Below are positions 1 to 6,349 of a stretch of DNA of 14,822 bases, piece by piece. The position numbers and the translations under genes are program-made. Location: assembly GCA_014379915.1 (NCBI GenBank), contig JACMKV010000198.1, forward strand, positions 1 to 14,822, given 5' to 3'. The number at the start of each line of letters is the position of its first letter. The stretch's first letter is position 1. Under the pieces are notes generated by a model that was not told the DNA's origin, searched no databases, and saw only the letters and a program-made list of their open reading frames with translations. Origin of the DNA: Burkholderiales bacterium (GTDB taxonomy: Bacteria; Pseudomonadota; Gammaproteobacteria; Burkholderiales; JACMKV01).

Positions 1-153
1 CGCCGCTTTGATCCACTTATAGATCGTTGTCCGGTTGAATCCATACGCGGCGATGACGTCGTCTGGCGCTTCGCCTTCGCGCACCCGTTCGATAGCCATC
101 AGCCGAATCGCTTCCAGCGTCTGATGATCGAATGTCCGTCCGTCTCGTTTCAT
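1..153 (-). CDS. IS630-type transposase, N-terminal fragment (cut by window edge)
   Basis: This is the first 51 codons of a transposase, starting MKRDGRTFDHQTLEAIRLMA and running off the left edge. It is the DNA-binding helix-turn-helix segment; the part from about residue 36 (IAAYGFNRTTIYKWIKAA) has the typical recognition-helix look of IS630-family proteins, whose catalytic DDE domain would lie outside the window. Two more ATG codons lie in frame upstream (at 171 and 168), and no clear ribosome binding site decides between the starts. I chose 153 because MKRDGR is the usual start in this family as I know it. The reading frame is open as far as it can be seen, so the element could be intact. 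Family assignment rests on recognition of the N-terminus only. Confidence 0.75.
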   Translation of the reverse strand, partial: MKRDGRTFDHQTLEAIRLMAIERVREGEAPDDVIAAYGFNRTTIYKWIKAA

Positions 154-220
154 ACCAGCTTCGATCATCATTCGTACAGAAAATTCCACAATTGTCGCCT
201 TAATTATCGACTACTGAGTA
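1..220 (-). mobile_element. IS630-family insertion sequence, one end
   Basis: The transposase fragment and the AT-richer leader beyond it (about 172-220) form one end of an insertion sequence whose other end is outside the window. Read on the minus strand, the presumed tip begins near TACTCAGTAGTCGATAATTA at 220 going down. The exact tip is a guess, because the partner inverted repeat cannot be seen; IS630 elements insert at TA, and a TA lies at the proposed boundary. The element sits directly against the 3' end of the degraded histidine kinase gene and supplies the first stop codon of its restored frame (TAA at 202-200). Confidence 0.55.
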
Positions 221-227
221 ATCCTTG

Positions 228-1418
228 TCATCGAGCGGGGGTTCGGCGACGCGGCCGAGCGGAATGTTGACCCGTTATCGTGCTGCCCGCGCCGCGCCGG
301 CTCTTGATGCGAACGCTGCCGCCAATGCTTTGCGCGCGCTGCAGGATATTGCGCAGCACAAGCGATCCGCGCTCGCGTAGTTTTTCCTCATCGAAGCCGT
401 GTCCGTCATCTTCGACCGCCAGAATAAACATTTCGTCATCGCGCCGGCAGCGCACCATAACCTGCGCCGCGCCTGCGTGGCGTGCAACATTAGTCAACGC
501 TTCCTGAAGGATGTGAATCAGCACGTTCGCGGCTTCGATATCGGGCGCAATGCCTTCGAGATCGAGATCGAGCGTACAGACGATATCGTGCCGATTCTGG
601 AACTGCGCCGCATAGCGGTTGATGTCGCCGCCAATCCACCGGGCCCGCACCGAACGCAGGCGCTCGCCAACACGGCGCACCAGGTCTGCCGAATCGGTGA
701 CGACACGCGCCATTTCCTCAAGCTTGCCGCGCACATCGGGCGGCAAGTTGCCCAGCTTTTCGGAGAGCCAGGCGATACCCGAATCGAGCCCGGCAAGCGC
801 AGGGCCGAGCTGGTCGTGCAGTTCGCTGGCGAGATTGCTGCCGTCATATTCATCCAAAGATTCAGGAGGGCGAGACAGTAAGATCCGCAGCCGCGCTTCA
901 CATCGCTGCAGCTGCTGTTCAGCGGCGCGAAGCGGCGGGACGTCTATCAAAGCGGCCCGGCACAACCATTCGCCACTGGCGCTGATGACCGGCGCGCCGA
1001 GGAGTGTATCGGGCGCGCCGCGTTATCGATGCGGAGCGTGAACTCGCTTGCGAGCGGCGCGCGCTGCCGTCGGCATAAGCGCAGATTTTGATAAAACCGG
1101 TCTGCCTCGCCCGAAACCAGACGTGCCGGGAAAAGGCTGTCGCAAAGCTTGCGCGCCGGCAGTCCCAATCAGTGCCGCCGCGGAATTCAGCCCGCAGATT
1201 CGTCCGGTCTCGTCGAGCGTTACGTACGCAACCGGCGCCTGTTCATACAATTCGGCGCAGCGCTTTTTGAATTCCTCGAGCGTCCGCTGCGCTTCCGAGA
1301 GCTTGCGGCCACGCACTTCCAGAATAACCTGATCGAAGCGCAATACCCTGATCAGTGCCGCGATTTCGTCCCATGGCAGCGGCTTGCCCTCGACCATGCG
1401 TTCGAGCGCATCGATCAA
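228..1418 (-). pseudogene. PAS domain sensor histidine kinase (HisKA_3/NarX-DegS type), frameshifted
   Basis: One histidine kinase gene is spread over three reading frames on the minus strand. Segment 1 (1418 to about 1165) has a helical N-terminus and the start of a PAS domain (QAPVAYVTLDETGRICGLNS). Segment 2 (about 1165-1015) continues the PAS fold (GLPARKLCDSLFPARLVSGE). Segment 3 (about 1015-228) has the phosphoacceptor motif ASELHDQLGPALAGLD and an ATPase domain with N-box LQEALTNVARHA and G1 box VEDDGHGFD; the usual glycine-rich G2 is weak. A further shift near 266 changes a natural ending (VNIPLGRVAEPPLDD) into a basic tail. The first start is TTG at 1418, with an in-frame stop just upstream, so even the 5' end may be damaged. 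Kinases of this class are usually followed by a LuxR-type regulator; here an IS end follows instead. True decay and assembly error cannot be separated from the sequence alone. Confidence 0.75.
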
Positions 1419-1460
1419 CTGTTGCTGCAGCGGATTCGGGTGGGACCATGATACGGGGGA

Positions 1461-1694
1461 TCAAAACAAAAGCGGAAAGCGCGGCGTGGACGCTCTACAA
1501 GAAGTCCTGCAAGCTTTGATTTTGCAAACTCGGCCGGAGAACCGACTGAAAAGTTTTGGATCGCACCGCGCCGCATCCATCACGGCTTCGTCAATGGTAT
1601 CCGTTCGCAAAAAGGTTTCGCGATCTGCTTTGCGCGAAGAAGTGTTGATGTCCTCGTGATCTTTGACAAACTGCCGAAGCGTAAACCCGCACAA
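1461..1694 (-). CDS. Short hypothetical ORF, possibly degraded
   Basis: I do not recognise this 77-codon frame. It begins with TTG and has no clear ribosome binding site. The first 42 or so residues (core QFVKDHEDINTSSRKADRET followed by FLRTDTIDEAVMDAARC) look like real protein: charged, helical, with ordinary codon use. The last 35 residues are cysteine-, arginine- and serine-rich and look like an out-of-frame tail, so a frameshift near 1570-1580 is plausible. It lies upstream of, and in the same direction as, the broken histidine kinase, about 40 bases away. Its 5' end lies about 70 bases from the sigma-54 promoter of prsK on the other strand. It may be a decayed remnant or a chance frame. 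Confidence 0.33.
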   Translation of the reverse strand: MCGFTLRQFVKDHEDINTSSRKADRETFLRTDTIDEAVMDAARCDPKLFSRFSGRVCKIKACRTSCRASTPRFPLLF

Positions 1695-1711
1695 AGTGAC
1701 GCGTTTCGCTT
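1677..1711. promoter_or_regulatory. Imperfect dyad, candidate enhancer site for PrsR
   Basis: AAGCGTAAAC at 1677-1686 is mirrored by GTTTCGCTT at 1703-1711, a 9-bp inverted repeat with one bulged base and a 16-bp spacer. It ends about 50 bp upstream of the -24 element of the sigma-54 promoter. Activators of the NtrC type bind dyads upstream of such promoters, so this is a candidate site. The match is short and could be chance. Confidence 0.2.
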
Positions 1712-1762
1712 TGAGATTGCATGTGGGGCGGCAGCACGCGCCTATTCCTGACCACGATCGAA

Positions 1763-1778
1763 TGGCATGTGTGTTGCT
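1763..1778 (+). promoter_or_regulatory. Sigma-54 (RpoN) promoter of prsK-prsR
   Basis: The sequence TGGCATGTGTGTTGCT fits the -24/-12 consensus TGGCACG-N4-TTGCW at every fixed position but one (T for C at position 6). The invariant GG (1764-1765) and GC (1776-1777) are separated by exactly 10 bases, as required. Transcription would start near 1789, leaving a leader of about 98 bases before the chosen prsK start. The operon encodes a sigma-54-dependent activator, which makes positive autoregulation plausible. The site also argues against the longest prsK frame, whose ATG at 1767 would lie upstream of the transcription start. Confidence 0.65.
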
Positions 1779-1886
1779 ACGGTCGATGGGTTTGATGAGT
1801 CCTGCCAGGGAGAAAGACGTGCTCGTACAAAAGGATATGCGCGTCGTAGACTATCTGTTCGCGCTTATTGCCTCACCCAGCGCGAG

Positions 1887-4007
1887 ATGATGAGCGCGAT
1901 CGGGTCTGCCGGCCACGCCATAACCAGCGTCGCCTTTGTGCTGCTCGCGCTATTGCTGGCGACGAGTTGGCGTGGTCGCGCGCACGGCATTGTACTGACG
2001 GTGGTTTGCCTGATTTCGTCGGCGTGGGCGGCACTGATCTCGTATCGCGCGCTCGCCCCCGGCGCCGCCCACTCTGCGCTCGAAGCGCTGCGCAGCGCCT
2101 CGTGGTTCGCGTTTCTGTTTCTGCTGCTTGGACTCGCTACGCACGTCTCTGGCCATTTCCCGAAACGGCTGAAAGCCCTCGCCACCATCATCGCCGTGTT
2201 TTGCGCGGTGTTGCTGGCATCGGCTTTCGTGCCGCAGATCGCGTTCGACGGTGATTTCTCAATCGGCGCGCGTGTGCTGCTCGCAGTGATCGGCGTCGTG
2301 CTGGTCGAGCAGATTTACCGTAACACGCAACCTGGACAACGTGCCGGCATACGCTATTTATGCCTCGGCGTCGGCGGCATGTTCGCGTTCGATTTTTATT
2401 TGTACTCGGATGTGATGCTGTTCCGTCGGCTCGACACTGACCTGTGGAATGCACGCGGTCCAATCAACGCGATGATCGTTCCGCTGATCGCCATTTCGGC
2501 AGCGCGCAGCCCGCGCTGGTCGCTAGATTTCGCAGTATCGCATCGCATTCTGTTTCACTCGGCAACCCTGTTCGGCGCCGGCGTTTACCTGCTGGTGATG
2601 GCGGCCGTCGGCTATTACATCCGCTATTTCGGCGGCAGTTGGGGCGCTGCCCTGCAAGTCACCTTCATGTTCGGCGCGATGCTGTTGCTGCTGCTTGCAC
2701 TGTTTTCGGGAACCTTGCGCGCGCGGCTAAAAGTTTTTCTGAGCAAGCATTTTTTCAATTATCGCTACGATTATCGCGAAGAATGGCTGCATTTCACGCG
2801 CATGCTGTCGGCCGGTGAACCGGGCGTCAAGCTGCACGAGCGTTCAATCCAGGCGATCGCGGAGCTTGTCGACAGCCATGCCGGCGCGCTTTGGCTGCTG
2901 CAGGAAAACGGCAAGTGCGAATGCACAGCGAACTGGAATATGCCGTGCGCAGCGAGCGAGGCGCTGGATGGTCCATTCTGCCGCTATCTGGAAAGCGAGC
3001 AATGGGTGATCAATTTGCAGGAATATCGGGCCCAGCCGGAAATCTACGCGCGGCTCGGCAAGCTGCCGGACTGGCTGCGTGATTTGCCGCGCGCCCAGCT
3101 AGTTGTGCCGCTGATTCTGCACGAACGCCTGCTCGGCTTCGTCGTGCTCGCCGAACCGATGGGCAAGATCGATGTGAACTGGGAAGTCGCTGATCTCCTG
3201 AAGACTGCCGGGCAGCAAGCCGCCAGCTATCTGGCGCAACTCGAAGCGGCGAAGGCGCTGCTGGTTGCGCGTCAGTTCGAGTCGTTCAACCGCATGTCGG
3301 CTTTCGTCGTGCACGATTTGAAAAATCTCGTTGGGCAGTTGTCGCTGCTGCTGACCAACACCGGCAAGCACAGCGACAAGCCGGAATTCCGCGAAGACGT
3401 GATAACCACGGTCGAAAACTCGGTCGGCAAGATGAAGCGATTGCTGCTGGAGTTGCGACGCGGACAGAGCGCCGAGCGGCCGGGACCGATCGCGCTTGAT
3501 GCCACGCTGGCGTGCGTCATTGCCGGCAAGGCCGGCATCCGACCAGCGCCGATCCTGACCGGTGCGCCCGAAGGACTAGTCGTCATTGCCGCATCCGAGC
3601 GTCTGCAGCGGGTCATCGGCCACCTCATTCAGAACGCGATCGAAGCCACGCCGGAAGCGGGCGCTGTCAAGGCGCGCGCTTATGCAGACAACGATCTTGC
3701 AATCATCGAAATCAGCGATACCGGCTGCGGGATGAGCGAGCAGTTCATTCGCACGCGATTGTTCAAACCGTTCGAATCGGCCAAAGCGGTTGGGCTGGGC
3801 ATGGGCTTGGGCGCCTACGAGGCGTACGAATACGTGCGGGAATGGGGCGGCCGCATTGAAGTCGACAGCATTCCTGGCAAGGGCTCTACTTTTCGAGTGC
3901 TGTTGCCGCTGCACATAACGCCGCCGGATGAATCGAACCACGCGCAGAAAGACATTGCGCAAGCCAGTCCAGAGCGCGTCATGGCACAAGTCAGGAGCGT
4001 TCGATGA
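1887..4007 (+). CDS. prsK: PEP-CTERM system membrane histidine kinase PrsK
   Basis: The product (706 aa) is a membrane sensor kinase that should phosphorylate PrsR. About nine hydrophobic segments fill the first 290 residues, followed by the basic juxtamembrane stretch LSKHFFNYRYDYREEWLHF. A GAF-like domain follows (about 300-450), then the phosphoacceptor box AFVVHDLKNLVGQLS with His476. The catalytic domain has the N-box LIQNAIEATP (Asn583), the G1 box DTGCGM and the G2 box GLGMGLGAY. This order is that of the PEP-CTERM-associated kinase family (PrsK). The frame is open from 1767, but the family normally begins right at the first membrane helix and the sigma-54 promoter lies at 1763-1778, so I chose ATG 1887 (ATG 1890 is equally possible; neither has a strong ribosome binding site). 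The stop overlaps the prsR start by 4 bases. No exosortase or exopolysaccharide gene is in view, so the pair stands alone here. Confidence 0.9.
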   Translation: MMSAIGSAGHAITSVAFVLLALLLATSWRGRAHGIVLTVVCLISSAWAALISYRALAPGAAHSALEALRSASWFAFLFLLLGLATHVSGHFPKRLKALATIIAVFCAVLLASAFVPQIAFDGDFSIGARVLLAVIGVVLVEQIYRNTQPGQRAGIRYLCLGVGGMFAFDFYLYSDVMLFRRLDTDLWNARGPINAMIVPLIAISAARSPRWSLDFAVSHRILFHSATLFGAGVYLLVMAAVGYYIRYFGGSWGAALQVTFMFGAMLLLLLALFSGTLRARLKVFLSKHFFNYRYDYREEWLHFTRMLSAGEPGVKLHERSIQAIAELVDSHAGALWLLQENGKCECTANWNMPCAASEALDGPFCRYLESEQWVINLQEYRAQPEIYARLGKLPDWLRDLPRAQLVVPLILHERLLGFVVLAEPMGKIDVNWEVADLLKTAGQQAASYLAQLEAAKALLVARQFESFNRMSAFVVHDLKNLVGQLSLLLTNTGKHSDKPEFREDVITTVENSVGKMKRLLLELRRGQSAERPGPIALDATLACVIAGKAGIRPAPILTGAPEGLVVIAASERLQRVIGHLIQNAIEATPEAGAVKARAYADNDLAIIEISDTGCGMSEQFIRTRLFKPFESAKAVGLGMGLGAYEAYEYVREWGGRIEVDSIPGKGSTFRVLLPLHITPPDESNHAQKDIAQASPERVMAQVRSVR

Positions 4008-5362
4008 GCGGCCGCAAACCGGCGTTGCTGATCGTCGAGGACGATGCGGGACTGCAAAAACAGATGCGCTGGAGCCTCGACAGTTACAACGTGCTGATCG
4101 CCGACGATCGCGATTCGGCGCTCGCGCAAATTCGCCGCCACCAGCCCGCGGTCATGACGCTCGACCTTGGTCTGCCGCCCGATGCCGCCGGGGCGTCGGA
4201 GGGTTTTGCGACACTCCAGCAGGTGCTTGAGCTTGCGCCCGACACCAAGATTATCGTCGTCACCGGCAACCAGGAGCGCGCGCACGCGGTAAAAGCGGTC
4301 GGCATGGGCGCTTACGATTTTTATCAAAAGCCGATCGAGGCCGAAGTGCTGACCCTGGTCGTCAATCGCGCCTTTAGGCTGCACGCGCTGCAGCAGGAGA
4401 ATCGGCAGCTGCAATCGCGTACCGCCGATTCTCCCCTCGCCGGCATCATCTCACGCGACCCTGGCATGCTGAAAGCCTGCCGCGATATCGAAAAGGTCGC
4501 GCCGAGTGATGCAACCGTCATGGTTCTAGGCGAGTCGGGCACGGGCAAGGAGCTGCTGACGCGCGCTCTGCACCAGCTGAGTCCGCGCGCAAGCAAGCGC
4601 TTTCTTGCCATCAACTGCGCGGCGATCCCGGAGAATCTGCTCGAATCCGAGCTGTTTGGCTACGAGAAGGGCGCATTTACCGGCGCTGCCCGGCAGACGC
4701 GCGGCAAGATCGAATTCGCCGATGGCGGCACGCTGTTCCTCGACGAAATCGGCGATTTGCCCATGCCGCTGCAAGCCAAGCTCCTGCGTTTTTTGCAGGA
4801 GCGCGTGATCGAGCGCATCGGCGGGCGCGAAGAAATTCCGGTCGATGTCCGCGTCGTCTGCGCGACGCACCAGAACTTGCGCGAATTGATCAAGGTCAGC
4901 CGCTTTCGTGAAGACCTGTTTTATCGTCTGAGCGAAATCGTCATCACGATACCGCCGCTGCGCGACCGCCAGGGCGACGCAACGCTGCTCGCACATACCT
5001 ACCGCAATCGTTTCAGCGCAAACAATAACCGCGCCGTGCTGGGCTTCAAGGAAGACGCATTAAACGCGATCGAGAGCTATCACTGGCCGGGCAATGTGCG
5101 CGAGATGGAAAACTGCATCAAACGCGCGGTGATCATGGCCGATGGCCCGCAAATCGGCGTCGCCGACCTCGGTTTGCCGATCGAACTGCGCGAGCCCGAG
5201 CCGATGAATTTGCGCCAGGTGCGCGAAGTGGCCGAACGCAAGGCGTTGACGCAAGCCTTGAGTCGCACCGCTGGGAATATCGCCAAAGCGGCCGAGTTGC
5301 TGGGGATAAGCCGACCAACGTTGTACGACCTGATGAATCGCTACAACTTCCGCGAACATTAG
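4004..5362 (+). CDS. prsR: PEP-CTERM system sigma-54-dependent response regulator PrsR
   Basis: This is a complete NtrC-type activator (452 aa). The receiver domain (about 7-120) has the acidic pocket EDD at 12-14, phosphoacceptor Asp54 (MTLDLGLPPD) and Lys109. The AAA+ domain has Walker A GESGTGKE (176-183), the sigma-54-contacting loop GAFTGA (223-228), Walker B LFLDEIG (244-250), the arginine-finger region FREDLFYRL (301-309) and WPGNVRE (361-367). A Fis-type helix-turn-helix closes the protein (about 419-447, AGNIAKAAELLGISRPTLYD). The start is firm: AGGAG lies six bases upstream and ATGA overlaps the prsK stop, which indicates translational coupling. Receiver and architecture match the PEP-CTERM response regulator family, in which the protein works with RpoN on PEP-CTERM genes. 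An NtrC-like regulator of other targets is the alternative, but the partnership with PrsK makes PrsR much more likely. Confidence 0.92.
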   Translation: MSGRKPALLIVEDDAGLQKQMRWSLDSYNVLIADDRDSALAQIRRHQPAVMTLDLGLPPDAAGASEGFATLQQVLELAPDTKIIVVTGNQERAHAVKAVGMGAYDFYQKPIEAEVLTLVVNRAFRLHALQQENRQLQSRTADSPLAGIISRDPGMLKACRDIEKVAPSDATVMVLGESGTGKELLTRALHQLSPRASKRFLAINCAAIPENLLESELFGYEKGAFTGAARQTRGKIEFADGGTLFLDEIGDLPMPLQAKLLRFLQERVIERIGGREEIPVDVRVVCATHQNLRELIKVSRFREDLFYRLSEIVITIPPLRDRQGDATLLAHTYRNRFSANNNRAVLGFKEDALNAIESYHWPGNVREMENCIKRAVIMADGPQIGVADLGLPIELREPEPMNLRQVREVAERKALTQALSRTAGNIAKAAELLGISRPTLYDLMNRYNFREH

Positions 5363-5420
5363 TTCCGCGGAAAGGACGGCGAGCGCTGCTGAAAATCGCC
5401 GCGATGCGTAACGAGCGAGA
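5348..5420 (+). other. Inverted repeats at the 3' end of prsR
   Basis: TTCCGCG (5348-5354) and CGCGGAA (5366-5372) can form a 7-bp stem around the prsR stop codon, and the second arm sits in the perfect palindrome TTCCGCGGAA (5363-5372). CGGCGA and TCGCCG a little downstream can form a second short stem. Neither is followed by a T-run, so a Rho-independent terminator cannot be claimed. The structures may protect the transcript end. Nothing else is apparent up to 5453. Confidence 0.25.
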
Positions 5421-5453
5421 AAATCGATGTTAGACGGGCCGCGGTCGAATTGC

Positions 5454-5654
5454 TTACTTGGAGTTCGGAAGCGTTTTCGAATGCCCTTGCTCGACGTCGA
5501 AGGCGCGGCGGTCGCCACGCGATCCGACGCGCCGTTCCGGTCCCGTGAAGCTGCTCGAAGCATGGGGACTGCGCCGGTCATTCAGCCTGCGCTCCGCCGG
5601 GATGAATTCAACTTCGTAGCTCGGTAACAGCTGATTGTTCGATTCATCGTTCAT
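5454..5654 (-). CDS. Small Arg-rich hypothetical protein
   Basis: A 66-residue protein of unknown function. The N-terminus is acidic and polar (MNDESNNQLLPSYEVEFIP), followed by repeated arginine pairs (AERRLNDRRS, GPERRVGSRGDRRAFD). Short proteins with such ERR..DRR patterns are common in Proteobacteria, and RR pairs recall the PilZ c-di-GMP signature, but the rest of that fold is absent. ATG 5654 was chosen over an upstream in-frame TTG (5687); AGGGCAGAACGAA precedes it, a usable though distant ribosome binding site. A TATAAT box lies 33 bases upstream. It is convergent with prsR and follows tesA on the same strand at a 50-base distance. It has no membrane segment or signal peptide. Confidence 0.5.
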   Translation of the reverse strand: MNDESNNQLLPSYEVEFIPAERRLNDRRSPHASSSFTGPERRVGSRGDRRAFDVEQGHSKTLPNSK

Positions 5655-5686
5655 TTCGTTCTGCCCTGATCTTGTTGTCGGCTTCA

Positions 5687-5692
5687 ATTATA
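5687..5692 (-). promoter_or_regulatory. Possible -10 box (TATAAT) for the small Arg-rich gene
   Basis: Read on the minus strand, a perfect TATAAT lies between the tesA stop and the small gene starting at 5654. No good -35 hexamer is found at 16-18 bases (the closest TTGCTG is 21 bases away), so the call rests on the -10 box alone. Confidence 0.25.
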
Positions 5693-5704
5693 CGCGTGCC
5701 CGGG

Positions 5705-6349
5705 CTAAGGCTTCAGCAACGGCGCGAGCGGCTTCCAGATATTATCCAGTATCGCCGCTTGCGCGCGTTCGTTCGGATGCACTGAATCGGGGAGGAAGAA
5801 CTCGCTCTTTTCGGCAAAGCCCTCGAACATGAATGGCGTAAGCGCTGTCTTGTTTTCGCGTGCGAGCGCAAGGTACACATCCTGGAACTTCTGGATGTAA
5901 TCCATGCCGTAATTCGGGGGCAGCTTGATGCCGACCAGCAAAACGCGAGCGCCGGCATTTTTTGCTTGGTCGATGATCGCATCGAGATTGTTGCGCATCG
6001 ATTTTATCGATGACCCGCTCAAGCCGTCGTTTGCACCGAGTTCGACAATCACGATTTGCGGGTGATGGGTTTTCAGCGCCGCGCCAATGCGGTTTTTGCC
6101 GCCGAGCGTGGTTTCGCCGCTGATGCTCGCATTCGCAACTTTGTAATCGTAACCTTCGCGCTGCAGCCGTTGCCGCAGCAGATTTACCCAGCTTTGCTCG
6201 AGCCCAATGCCGTAGCCGGCAGAAAGGCTGTCGCCGAACACCAGTATGGTCGATGCGGGCGACGGCGCGGCAAAAGCGAGCCTTGCGGAGCCCAGCGGCA
6301 TGAGCGCAAGCAAGATCACGATAAGGACACGCTTGAAAATCGATTCCAT
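5705..6349 (-). CDS. tesA: TesA-type SGNH esterase / lysophospholipase / thioesterase I, exported
   Basis: A 214-aa SGNH hydrolase that should cleave acyl esters or thioesters in the periplasm. The N-terminus is a signal peptide (FKRVLIVILLALMPLG, with likely cleavage after LAFA near residue 27). All four blocks are present: FGDSLSAGYG with nucleophile Ser41, SGETT with Gly78, LGANDGL with Asn107, and DSVHPN with Asp188 and His191. Length fits the TesA family (about 200 aa). The frame is open to 6478, but the signal peptide places the start at ATG 6349; ATG 6376 is a possible longer start. It is divergent from ybbA-ybbP, the same trio as tesA/ybbA/ybbP in E. coli. Its 5' end overlaps the chosen ybbA start by 17 bases. 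The exact substrate (acyl-CoA, lysophospholipid or aryl ester) cannot be read from sequence. Confidence 0.92.
   Translation of the reverse strand: MESIFKRVLIVILLALMPLGSARLAFAAPSPASTILVFGDSLSAGYGIGLEQSWVNLLRQRLQREGYDYKVANASISGETTLGGKNRIGAALKTHHPQIVIVELGANDGLSGSSIKSMRNNLDAIIDQAKNAGARVLLVGIKLPPNYGMDYIQKFQDVYLALARENKTALTPFMFEGFAEKSEFFLPDSVHPNERAQAAILDNIWKPLAPLLKP

Noticed and set aside
1767..1886. 40-codon upstream extension of prsK beginning at ATG 1767
   Set aside because: The ATG lies inside the -24/-12 sigma-54 element, and the added residues (Arg-rich, non-hydrophobic) precede what is normally the protein's first membrane helix.
5363..5420. Terminator after prsR
   Set aside because: Two short stems are present but no T-run follows, so only inverted repeats are reported.
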